Both the position numbers and the translations under genes were made by a program. A DNA stretch of 64,000 bases from Helicobacter sp. MIT 05-5293 (GTDB lineage: Bacteria > Campylobacterota > Campylobacteria > Campylobacterales > Helicobacteraceae). The notes under the pieces were generated by a model that did no database searches, was not told the DNA's origin, and saw only the letters and a program-made list of their open reading frames with translations. The stretch is taken from NCBI RefSeq assembly GCF_000765665.2, contig NZ_JROZ02000005.1:49348-113347 (forward strand), written 5' to 3'. Each line of letters opens with the position of its first letter. Position 1 is the stretch's first letter. Positions 9,228 to 17,096 of the stretch are shown piece by piece.

Positions 9228-9922
9228 TTTGATTTCTCCTGTTTGTGTGAGTTGTCATTGATAAAAATTTCTGTGAGAGCATAGTCTTCGACAATAAACC
9301 CTGTGGGGTTTCGTGGCACAGATTCAAAACTAATGCTCTGGGCCTTGAAGTCGTATTTAAGCGTGGCACGATAACGTTTTAGTTCTTTTTCTTTAGCGTT
9401 TTGAGTAATAGAGATAAAATCCACATTCGCTACGCTTTTAGACAAAACACTTAAGTTGATAATGTGGATTTCTCGATATACATCTTTATTTTGATAAATA
9501 GAGTTTTCTTGTATAACGATTCTTCTAAAAGTATCCCAAACTTTATTTGAGCTTTGATCTCTGACATCTTCATATCTTGCCTCATCATCAATACGATTAA
9601 TACTCTCTCTTTTCTGCACATAACTTGCAAGGATTGACTTAAGTAATGCCTCCTCGCTCCTTATGTTAAGATTGCCTTGCTCTACACGCACAAAGTTACT
9701 TTCGGCATTAGAGAAAAACACAAGATAAGGCACATTTTGTTTCAGTGGAAGCATCACCATTATGGCGATAATCAAAAGAGCAATAATGGCAGATTCTAAG
9801 ATGATCCAAAAAAACATATACTGCTTGATATGTCGCTCTAATTTGAAAAGAAAATTAGCGTCCTTTTTGCATTCATTATCATTATTAGCGTCCTTTTTGC
9901 ATTCATTATCATTAAATGCCAT
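9224..9922 (-). CDS. virB8: Type IV secretion protein VirB8
   Basis: Bitopic inner-membrane scaffold protein. 232 aa: a cytoplasmic N-tail, one membrane helix (about 37-60), then a periplasmic NTF2-like domain carrying the family motif NPTGF near residue 207. The N-tail contains an exact duplication of the ten residues NDNECKKDAN, caused by a 30-bp tandem repeat. It lies four bases after the small virB7-like gene and overlaps virB9. Confidence 0.88.
   Translation of the reverse strand: MAFNDNECKKDANNDNECKKDANFLFKLERHIKQYMFFWIILESAIIALLIIAIMVMLPLKQNVPYLVFFSNAESNFVRVEQGNLNIRSEEALLKSILASYVQKRESINRIDDEARYEDVRDQSSNKVWDTFRRIVIQENSIYQNKDVYREIHIINLSVLSKSVANVDFISITQNAKEKELKRYRATLKYDFKAQSISFESVPRNPTGFIVEDYALTEIFINDNSHKQEKSK
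9854..9913. repeat. Perfect 30-bp tandem duplication in virB8
   Basis: Two identical adjacent 30-base units (9854-9883 and 9884-9913), each starting ATTAGCGTCC on the plus strand. The unit length is a multiple of three, so gain or loss keeps virB8 in frame and only changes the length of its cytoplasmic tail. Confidence 0.95.
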
Positions 9923-9926
9923 TGTA

Positions 9927-10058
9927 TTAACTATCCTTTTGCATATCTATCACGATGTCATAGCACGCACAAGGGCTTTTACTTGGAATCTTTGCATTTT
10001 TATTGCTGCAAGCAGATAATGCAAAGGCTATGCAAAGTGCAAATAAAATATTTTTCAT
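9927..10058 (-). CDS. virB7: VirB7-like small lipoprotein
   Basis: A 43-codon ORF: signal peptide MKNILFALCIAFA, lipobox LSAC with the acylated Cys at residue 17, then a short mature part with a CAC pair. Size, lipobox and position between virB4 and virB8 match VirB7/ComB7, the outer-membrane lipoprotein that stabilises VirB9. The virB4 stop TGA shares one base with its ATG, and virB8 begins four bases after its TAA. Identification rests on context and lipobox, since VirB7 proteins share little sequence. Confidence 0.75.
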   Translation of the reverse strand: MKNILFALCIAFALSACSNKNAKIPSKSPCACYDIVIDMQKDS

Positions 10059-12496
10059 CAATTCTCCTTTTGTATGAAATGTGTGGATTGTTGCTTATCA
10101 AGATACACAGATCTCCATTCTTGCGGATAGAGTTTTTTACTCTCAATAAGCGCATTCACATCTTCAACCTCTGAACTAAAGATTCGGAGATATTCTCCTA
10201 TGCGTGATAGATTCACATCTAAGATGGCGGATTCTTCTTTGCGTTTTAAAAGCACCCGCCTTGAAGCTTTTGTCGTATTTTGAAGAAAATTAATTTCACT
10301 ATTTGTCAAAGATAACTGATCTTGTAGTCTTTCAAGTGTCCTTATGTCGCTTGTAGGGAAAATAATAATATTTGCCATATTCTCAATAAAGGCTTCAGCA
10401 TTAGAGACATTTTTAAAGAAGTCTAGATTCTGCACACCCATTGTGATCACGCCATTAATTTTTCTAATCTCCATAATCGCCTCAATAATGGCATTACACA
10501 TATTCTCATCATTGAGATAATCACGCAATTCATCAATCCATATAAAAAAGCCTTTATGAGAATTTTTGGAGATATTTTTGATTTTATGAAAAAGATAAAG
10601 CGCACAAAGTGCCGATCTTTTCTTGTCCTTGAGGATAGAATCCATATTCAATACCGAGAGTTGCTTCTCAAAGTTTAACGCATCTTGTGTGTTATCAAAC
10701 AATCCACCGAGATAATCCTTAAAGCGTATCTTTAAATCATCTTGTGAATTAGGAAACTGCAAGCTATCGTAAAAATCTTTCAGCGTAAAAATATGATTAA
10801 AATCGGCTCGTTGCGTTTCTCGTATCTGCCTAATCGTTTCTCCAACAATATGGCGCAATTCATGCTCTCCTTTACCAATTTCACCCATTTCACAAAGCCA
10901 AGTTTTTAAGAAATTATTATTTTCATCAGTATCCGCAAGAGAAAAGGGATTGAGTTTAAATCCATCAAGCTCCAAATCATGATATTCCGCTCCCATATAA
11001 TTTGTAAAATTGTGCATACCGCGCAGTTTGTCCATAGCAAAAATATTAATGTCGTATTTAAAAAGATTCATCATAAAAAATTGCATCAGTGTCGTTTTGC
11101 CATAACCTGTGCCACCGACTACAAGCGTATGTCCTACCGCATTTTTATTTGGACTATCATGAAAGTTAAAGAAATAAGGACTTCCGCTTAAGTGTCTAAG
11201 GATTGTAACGGGTCGATTACCCCAACGATTGCTTTTAAAACCCAAAATATCATTTTCAAAAGTGCAAAGTGTGCTGATGACAGAGCTTGTCTGTGTGCGG
11301 ATTCTCGCATTGAGATTACCACGAGAGGGAAAAAAGCTAAAAAATAAAGCCTTGAGGTTAAAACTTTCTCTTGCCACACTAAGGTTTTGTGCTTTCAAAA
11401 TAGCCAAGATGGAATTTGTCTTTGTGTTTAAATCTTCTAAACCAGATTCTGACAACACAAGCACACTTAAAGAAAATCGCAATAGTTTTTCCCTATCGGA
11501 TTTGATTTCTTGACTTAGCATCTCAAGAGCATTTTGTATAATATCCACCGCATAAAGTTTGGCATTTTTCACTTTTTCTATGGAAGTATTTTTATCAAGA
11601 GCCTCCATATGAAAGATCAAAAAATAATCACTATTTTCACGCAAAATGGTTGTAGGCAAAATGCTTGAGAGATTTTCAGTTTCATAAGCTTTGACACTTA
11701 AAAACCTCCCGAAAATCTCCTTGCCATCATTACGCGTGAAAACAATAAAATCCTTTTTAAATGCCACATCTGAAGTGATATAAGAATCTGTGATGTTTTC
11801 ATACCCATAGCGTAAATTTGTCGTTTGCATATTAGAATATGTCGCATAAAAGTTGATAATAGAATCCGCATCAAGCTGTATAGGCTTAAAATTTTCTAAT
11901 CCACTTTTAATATCCTCGCACACCTCATCAAGCTTTTTTGCCTTAAATTCAAATCGTGTTGTATTATTTTCAGAATCAATATTATTGGCAATCTGCTCTG
12001 TTGTCATTTTCTCTCTCTTAGCCTCAAAATAACCAGTGATTTTCTTAGATTTTGTCGAGACGATAAGATAATAATTGATTTGATAGGTTACAATACCGCT
12101 TTCCCATTGCTGTATAATCTCTTGCGCATAAAGATTCTGCGAAGTTGAATCAAGCTCAAAGTGTATCTTCTCTTTCCTGCAAAAGATATTGATTTCGACA
12201 TTCGAATCAAGCTTGCTCCAAAAGCGATTGCGTGTATTCACAAGCTCTATTTCTCCCTCAAGAGTGATAGCTGAATAACTTATCCCCTCGATTTTAAAGG
12301 CAGCACATAGATTCCCATCTTGCGTAGCGATGTATTTATCACTATATTTTGAGGCGAGATTAGATTCTTCATTCATCGCATACACTTTTGGCTCTCGCAA
12401 TGTGAGAATCCCCTCTGATTTTTCTATCGCGGCATTAATAGCCTCGTTAAACAAATCCAATTTATCGTGATTGAAAATTTTTTGAAACAATCTCAT
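10058..12496 (-). CDS. virB4: Type IV secretion ATPase VirB4
   Basis: Large ATPase that energises substrate transfer and pilus assembly. 812 aa, normal for VirB4/TrbE. The N-terminal half is the CagE/TrbE/VirB domain. The C-terminal AAA domain has Walker A GGTGYGKTTL near residue 460, Walker B with FFIWIDELRDYL near 653, and TMGVQNLDFF after it. The gene starts ten bases after virB3 and abuts the virB7-like gene. No disruption seen. Confidence 0.92.
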   Translation of the reverse strand: MRLFQKIFNHDKLDLFNEAINAAIEKSEGILTLREPKVYAMNEESNLASKYSDKYIATQDGNLCAAFKIEGISYSAITLEGEIELVNTRNRFWSKLDSNVEINIFCRKEKIHFELDSTSQNLYAQEIIQQWESGIVTYQINYYLIVSTKSKKITGYFEAKREKMTTEQIANNIDSENNTTRFEFKAKKLDEVCEDIKSGLENFKPIQLDADSIINFYATYSNMQTTNLRYGYENITDSYITSDVAFKKDFIVFTRNDGKEIFGRFLSVKAYETENLSSILPTTILRENSDYFLIFHMEALDKNTSIEKVKNAKLYAVDIIQNALEMLSQEIKSDREKLLRFSLSVLVLSESGLEDLNTKTNSILAILKAQNLSVARESFNLKALFFSFFPSRGNLNARIRTQTSSVISTLCTFENDILGFKSNRWGNRPVTILRHLSGSPYFFNFHDSPNKNAVGHTLVVGGTGYGKTTLMQFFMMNLFKYDINIFAMDKLRGMHNFTNYMGAEYHDLELDGFKLNPFSLADTDENNNFLKTWLCEMGEIGKGEHELRHIVGETIRQIRETQRADFNHIFTLKDFYDSLQFPNSQDDLKIRFKDYLGGLFDNTQDALNFEKQLSVLNMDSILKDKKRSALCALYLFHKIKNISKNSHKGFFIWIDELRDYLNDENMCNAIIEAIMEIRKINGVITMGVQNLDFFKNVSNAEAFIENMANIIIFPTSDIRTLERLQDQLSLTNSEINFLQNTTKASRRVLLKRKEESAILDVNLSRIGEYLRIFSSEVEDVNALIESKKLYPQEWRSVYLDKQQSTHFIQKEN

Positions 12497-12505
12497 AGCG
12501 ACTTC

Positions 12506-12769
12506 TTAAGCGTAAAAAATAGAATTTGTGTTGCTTTTTAGCCTAATGATAAAAATATCATAAATATCTTCATCAAAAAACTCAAAGACAGAAAGCGCAA
12601 TCAAAATGATAAAAAATAGAGGAATAGCCCACCAAACAAAAACAAGCCATAAGATTCCCCCAACCAAAAGCGCGATAAGCAAAGAACTTCTACTTAAGCC
12701 TATGTTTGTTTTGGGGAGATAAACTTTGTCTTTTTTGGTGATTTCTCTAAAGTTTTCAATCTCTATCAT
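12506..12769 (-). CDS. virB3: Type IV secretion protein VirB3
   Basis: 87-aa inner-membrane protein with one long or two close hydrophobic segments (LLIALLVGGILWLVFVWWAIPLF and the following FFIILIALSVFEF). Size, topology and location between virB2 and virB4 are those of VirB3/TrbD, which associates with VirB4 for pilus biogenesis. It overlaps virB2 by four bases. Called mainly from context and size. Confidence 0.78.
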   Translation of the reverse strand: MIEIENFREITKKDKVYLPKTNIGLSRSSLLIALLVGGILWLVFVWWAIPLFFIILIALSVFEFFDEDIYDIFIIRLKSNTNSIFYA

Positions 12770-13071
12770 TGAAACACACTCACACCATTATTGGTTACAC
12801 CCCACAACACACCGGTAATGATTGCTGTCCAAATGATCATCTTCATATTGTCTTTGATCATTTCAGGTTTGAGCTTTGCAGCAATAGCAAGAAAGCAGAT
12901 CATCAATCCACCTATCACACCGACAATCAGATGAATCACCGCCATTACGACATCTCCTGTCGAATTGATTTCTGATTGAATAGCATTTTTGAGATTCTCT
13001 CCAAATGCACCATAAAGATAGGCTTGAGCCATTATGAGTAAGAGGGTGATTTTTGCAAACATTTTCTTCAT
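12766..13071 (-). CDS. virB2: Type IV secretion pilin-like protein VirB2
   Basis: 101-aa precursor with a signal peptide (MKKMFAKITLLLIMAQAYLYG) and two hydrophobic helices (VVMAVIHLIVGVIGGLMICF and MIIWTAIITGVLWGV) separated by a short basic loop, the TrbC/VirB2 pilin pattern. It is the first gene of the leftward operon, with AAAGGAT before the ATG. The upstream intergenic region has paired inverted repeats that could control it. Confidence 0.8.
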   Translation of the reverse strand: MKKMFAKITLLLIMAQAYLYGAFGENLKNAIQSEINSTGDVVMAVIHLIVGVIGGLMICFLAIAAKLKPEMIKDNMKMIIWTAIITGVLWGVTNNGVSVFQ

Positions 13072-13479
13072 CGCTTGTATCCTTTATGTGAATTTAGTGT
13101 TTAATTTTTATAAAAAATTCACAAAACATTAAAGGGATAAATTGCGAAAAATCCTTATCCCTCTAGGGCTTGTTTTATCCACATATTGAAAGAATAGAGA
13201 TGCAAATCGACACACATTATTCTAGGTAAGCAAAGTTTATTACATTTACTTTTGTATCAATACACTTCCTTGCTTAGCGTGAATAGGGGATCATTTTGTC
13301 GTAAAATATTGCGCAATTTATCCACTTAATCAAAAACTTGACAAAATTCAATTTTGGAGAAATTTTTACTTGTTTTGAGTGATTTTGTATTGTTTAGATT
13401 TTAAAATTTAATATTTTTTGTTGTTATCAATGCGCAAAGTCGATACAAGGCTTAAAAACCAATCCACAAAGGGGTAAAA
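13072..13479. promoter_or_regulatory. Divergent control region of the vir genes, with inverted repeats and DnaA-box-like sites
   Basis: A 408-bp AT-rich gap between diverging operons. It holds TGTGAATT (13087-13094) pairing perfectly with AATTCACA (13116-13123); AGGGATAA (13133-13140) pairing with TTATCCCT (13155-13162); TTATCCACA, a consensus DnaA box (13175-13183); TTATCCACT (13318-13326); and CAAAATT-C-AATTTTG (13342-13356) overlapping a TTGACA. No ORF is convincing. It could be a regulatory region, a plasmid-type origin used by the Rep protein encoded nearby, or both. Confidence 0.5.
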
Positions 13480-14052
13480 ATGAAAAAAATCATAGCTATT
13501 AGTGCTATAGCGGGAATTTGTGCCATAGGGGCAAACGCTCTTGATCTTAATAGTATCACAAAAGGCTTACAAAAAGGTGTAGAGGCTGGAGAAAAAGCAG
13601 GTGTAGTAAAAACACCGGAAGGAATCTATAAGGCTAATACAACCAATAAAGACAATATCGAGGCATGTATACAATATTACCATAAAGCCAAAATTAGCTA
13701 TTCGGGGCGGAGCGATTTATTTTTTCCCGATGATGGAACTCATAAGGGAAATGATATATATACTGCTTTAGTTACTGATAGCTATGATAAAGATGAGGCA
13801 GCAGCCGTAACGAATGCTCACAAGAAAGCTAAAGAGATCCTCCAAAAAGAGGGGCTCAATATTAAGAAATACTCAAACCTCAATAAAGACCTCGTTTCTA
13901 ATGCTTTATGCCAACAAGTTTTGGTAAATGGACTTGATGCTGGTAGCAAAAAACGCTTTGCCAAAGATACAGAAAAGTATGATTGGGACTCTTTCAATCT
14001 AATGGCAAATGGGGGAGATCCACTTAGAAAGCATAACGAAAGAGGTAAATAA
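13480..14052 (+). CDS. Secreted protein of unknown function in the vir cluster
   Basis: 190 aa with a clear signal peptide (MKKIIAISAIAGICAIGANA, likely cut after ANA). The mature part is hydrophilic, lysine- and alanine-rich, with only two cysteines (near residues 64 and 147). I do not recognise the family. It is the first rightward gene after the divergent control region, AAAGGGG precedes its ATG, and virB5 and virB6 follow. A periplasmic or surface accessory role in the secretion system is plausible but is inferred from position only. Confidence 0.7.
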   Translation: MKKIIAISAIAGICAIGANALDLNSITKGLQKGVEAGEKAGVVKTPEGIYKANTTNKDNIEACIQYYHKAKISYSGRSDLFFPDDGTHKGNDIYTALVTDSYDKDEAAAVTNAHKKAKEILQKEGLNIKKYSNLNKDLVSNALCQQVLVNGLDAGSKKRFAKDTEKYDWDSFNLMANGGDPLRKHNERGK

Positions 14053-14084
14053 TTTTCTTATCCTCTTATCTCTTAAAATTATGC

Positions 14085-14090
14085 TATAAT
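14085..14090 (+). promoter_or_regulatory. Likely -10 element for virB5-virB6
   Basis: TATAAT preceded by ATGC lies 57 bases before the virB5 ATG, in the gap after the 190-aa gene. Campylobacterota promoters rely strongly on this -10 sequence; no clear -35 is seen. Confidence 0.5.
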
Positions 14091-14146
14091 CTTTCAGAGA
14101 TCAAAAGAAACAAACTCATCTTGACTTCTACTTTCAAGGAGAAAAG

Positions 14147-15115
14147 ATGAAAACGACACTGAAGACAAACTTTCTTGCTTTAGCCTTATGCCTAAGCTTA
14201 GGATTTAATGAGGCTAGGGCAAATATGCCTGTGATTGACATTAGCTCAATCGCACAATCAATCCTAAGCTACACGCAACAGATTCAAGAATTTGTCAAAT
14301 ACGAAGCAGAGCTACGTGCTATGGGTATCGATACCGGCAGGGTAGGAAGTATCCTGCAAAAGATTGATAATATCGGCAACAATATCATCAATGGCATCAA
14401 CAATACTGATTTTGACAACCCCTACGCTCTACTATTTGAGAAAATCAATGAGCATTGTGAGTTTTTAAAAAAACACGATCTATTCAAACAAGAAAGTGAT
14501 CTTGCAGAAAAAGCTTATGAAGACAAAGAATATAATGAGCAGTTTGCACAATCATTTGCCTGCACAGATACACTTAATAAGCCTATCACCATGATTGGGC
14601 TTAAAGATGAACTCAAAAAACAAGCAAACGAATTCCTTAAAAATAAGGACTATGCTGCCTATAAAGAAGTCTTGGATAATTTAAAACGCGTCAAAATGGC
14701 GCAAGAATTCGTTAAAGAACAAGTAACAGATAAGAAACTGCAAACATGGGGGAACTTTTATAAAAAATTTTTAAAAAATAAACCCAACATCAAAGAAAAT
14801 GTTAAGACCCTCATAGAAAGTGCGACAAAAAGCCAAAATCCCACCGAAGTGGCTAACACAGCAAATGCGATTCTAGCGCAAATGCTAGAACTTGCAATGA
14901 TTCAATATGAGATGAGCACACAATCAAATGATATTCTCATCGGATACCTTAGCCAAGAGCAAGACCGAGGTAGAGAGCAAATTTCACAAGCCGATGAAAC
15001 CTTTGTGGATAAGGCAAATGAAGCAGTCTCTAAACTCATCAAAGAAGAGGCATTTGCAAACTATCAAGAAGAGGTGAAATACAACGAGGCAGGTCTGCCT
15101 ATTATGTTTGAATAG
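14147..15115 (+). CDS. virB5: VirB5/TrbJ-type pilus-associated protein
   Basis: 322 aa with a signal peptide (KTNFLALALCLSLGFNEARA) and a mostly helical mature region. The segment IAQSILSYTQQIQEFVKYEAE resembles the N-terminal helices of TrbJ/VirB5, minor pilus-tip components. The C-terminal half is rich in coiled-coil heptads. Two cysteines occur near residues 105 and 144. AAGGAG precedes the ATG and virB6 begins about ten bases after the stop. TrbJ-like similarity plus position support the call. Confidence 0.72.
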   Translation: MKTTLKTNFLALALCLSLGFNEARANMPVIDISSIAQSILSYTQQIQEFVKYEAELRAMGIDTGRVGSILQKIDNIGNNIINGINNTDFDNPYALLFEKINEHCEFLKKHDLFKQESDLAEKAYEDKEYNEQFAQSFACTDTLNKPITMIGLKDELKKQANEFLKNKDYAAYKEVLDNLKRVKMAQEFVKEQVTDKKLQTWGNFYKKFLKNKPNIKENVKTLIESATKSQNPTEVANTANAILAQMLELAMIQYEMSTQSNDILIGYLSQEQDRGREQISQADETFVDKANEAVSKLIKEEAFANYQEEVKYNEAGLPIMFE

Positions 15116-15125
15116 GAGAAATCCT

Positions 15126-16211
15126 ATGGCAGAAAAAAGCGTCAGTGTCTTTACGACCGTCGTCAATATCGTTAAGGAGACAGGAAATGCTGTCGTAGCC
15201 AATGTGTATGGGGCGATTGGTGATTTGTATTCAAACAACATCGCCTATACATTTTTAGGCTTAAGCGTGGTGATATGGGTATTTATGAAGCTTAAAGGCG
15301 ATGGATTCAGCCGTGATGATTTGTTTAAAGCGATGATTTGGGTGGTGATTTTTATCGTGATAAAGGCTTCCTTAAGTAGCTATCAAAATTACAGAGATTT
15401 TATCAGCATTTTTCAATTACCCTATAAATGGGCAAGTGCGGGAGTAAGCGCATATGGAAATGCGGGAAATGTAAGTGCCAATATTGATTACTTTTGGGGA
15501 GTAGTCAATGACACTTCAAACGCATATATGGAAGCGATCAAGCAAGAAGAGGGAAAATTTGGTTTTCATTTGGGAGATAGACTCATTGTCGTAGCTTTTT
15601 TAATCGTCAGCCTTGTGCTGATGATTGCTGTGATTATTATGACGATACTTTCTCAATTTATGGCGACAATCATTTTAAGCTTTTGTGCTTTAGTTTTACC
15701 TTGTTTGTGTTTTAGTCAGACAAAAGGTGTGTTTTTTGGTTGGCTCAAACTCTATATCGGTATGAGTTTATGGGCACCGCTTAGCATTGTTGTAATGGGT
15801 ATCCCACAATCAGCAATCACGCGAGTAGAATTGATCAAAACAGAAAATACAAGTGATATTTATGTTTTATTAATCCCTATTGTGATGTCTATCTTTGCGG
15901 TATTTTTGCTCACCAAAATCCCAGCGTGGATTAGTGCGATCATCGGCAGTGCAGATTCTAGCGGTGCAGGAAGTGGGCTTGCGGGACTTGCAAGTGCAGG
16001 GGGGTTTGCCGCAAACAAAATAATAGCAGGAGTAAAAGGCTCTACCAAAGCAGATAAAAAAGGTGAGAGTGGAGGCAATACTCTAGGAGCTAATGTCAGT
16101 GGAGGTAAAACAGATGCAAAATCAAGAAGCAATCTCGGAGAAAATACAGGCAAAGGGGGTGAGCAGCTTGTCAAAGACGGATTTAAAGCATCAGCAACAC
16201 CGCTAAAATAA
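15126..16211 (+). CDS. virB6: VirB6/TrbL polytopic secretion protein
   Basis: Inner-membrane channel component. 361 aa from the ATG at 15126, chosen over an in-frame TTG at 15108 because AGGAGA lies just before it. Five or more membrane segments span roughly residues 38-280, including a long double helix (IVVAFLIVSLVLMIAVIIM). It ends in a Gly/Ala/Ser-rich cytoplasmic or periplasmic tail (GAGSGLAGLASAGG). This is the TrbL/VirB6 pattern. It closes the rightward operon; a weak A/T-rich hairpin follows at 16211-16230. Confidence 0.82.
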   Translation: MAEKSVSVFTTVVNIVKETGNAVVANVYGAIGDLYSNNIAYTFLGLSVVIWVFMKLKGDGFSRDDLFKAMIWVVIFIVIKASLSSYQNYRDFISIFQLPYKWASAGVSAYGNAGNVSANIDYFWGVVNDTSNAYMEAIKQEEGKFGFHLGDRLIVVAFLIVSLVLMIAVIIMTILSQFMATIILSFCALVLPCLCFSQTKGVFFGWLKLYIGMSLWAPLSIVVMGIPQSAITRVELIKTENTSDIYVLLIPIVMSIFAVFLLTKIPAWISAIIGSADSSGAGSGLAGLASAGGFAANKIIAGVKGSTKADKKGESGGNTLGANVSGGKTDAKSRSNLGENTGKGGEQLVKDGFKASATPLK

Positions 16212-16279
16212 AGAAAAATACACTTTTCTTATTAAGTTTTGGCGTGTTTGAAACATCATAACACAAAAGATTTGCCATT

Positions 16280-17086
16280 TTAAAAGCTCACTACGATTTT
16301 TTCCTGTGTGAATCCGACACAGCCCTCAAGGGGGGGGGGGGGGGATTTATCTAACCACTGCACTTTATGGACAGCACGAGGCACGAAAGAAAATGCGATT
16401 GCGTCTATACTCCCACCTTGCCCTTTTGACTTGCTTTTGATTTTCGTATAAGTCAGATTCTCAAAATAAGGCTTATGCGTGTAAGGGCTCACTTGTGTGA
16501 GTTTTAAAATAGCAGGTTTTAACACTTGTCTATCAATATCCCTCGCTTGATATGATTTGGGGATACTCATCATTTCTTTAAAACAAGCGTATTTGATGAT
16601 GTATATCCCTATGGCTTGATAGGGCTTTAAGAGACGATAAAGATTCTTTGCATACTTATTGTTTAAGAAGCAAAATTCCCTCACTTCAAAACTCGTAAAA
16701 CACGAAGTAATGTCATTAATCAGCTTAAGGGAGCTTTCTGTAATCTTTATAATTAGCATACAAGCTTTTTCGTCCGCGCTAATCTTTTCAAAAAAAGCAT
16801 AAGCGGAAAATATCTCATATCCCTCTTTATCTATTTGGGATTTTTGGGCTTTTAGGGAGTTTAGTTTTTTAGTAAAATTGACAATATTTTTATAGAATCG
16901 TTTTTTATTTTTGTCATTGACCACAAAATAACGCATTTGTTCAAAATGAATACGAATTGTCCTTGAGCGTTGATACTTGACTACTTCGCAAAGGATAAAG
17001 AAGATATTCAAATCAACTTCTGTAAAATCTTGAAAAATAATGTAGCTAGGCTGATTGGGGTATTTAATCTCTGATTCTTCATACAT
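16280..17086 (-). CDS. Rep_3-family plasmid replication initiator with poly-C tract
   Basis: 268 aa. The segments RLLKPYQAIGIYIIKY and SYQARDIDRQVLKPAILKL match the winged-helix pair of Rep_3 (RepB/RepE-like) initiators that bind iterons on Helicobacter plasmids. A run of 15 C on the coding strand (plus strand 16330-16344) encodes Pro-Pro-Pro-Pro near the C-terminus; changes in tract length would swap the last residues. The ATG is only ten bases after the ape1 stop, with no clear ribosome site, so the gene may be read from the upstream operon. It suggests a plasmid or plasmid-derived island. Confidence 0.75.
   Translation of the reverse strand: MYEESEIKYPNQPSYIIFQDFTEVDLNIFFILCEVVKYQRSRTIRIHFEQMRYFVVNDKNKKRFYKNIVNFTKKLNSLKAQKSQIDKEGYEIFSAYAFFEKISADEKACMLIIKITESSLKLINDITSCFTSFEVREFCFLNNKYAKNLYRLLKPYQAIGIYIIKYACFKEMMSIPKSYQARDIDRQVLKPAILKLTQVSPYTHKPYFENLTYTKIKSKSKGQGGSIDAIAFSFVPRAVHKVQWLDKSPPPPLEGCVGFTQEKIVVSF
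16330..16344. repeat. Homopolymer of 15 G (15 C in rep gene)
   Basis: Uninterrupted G15 on the plus strand inside the 3' end of the Rep gene. With 15 the protein ends PPPPLEGCVGF plus ten more residues; with 14 it reads into PLRAVSDS and ends soon after; with 13 it stops just after the prolines. Confidence 0.95.
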
Positions 17087-17096
17087 TTTTTAAAAC

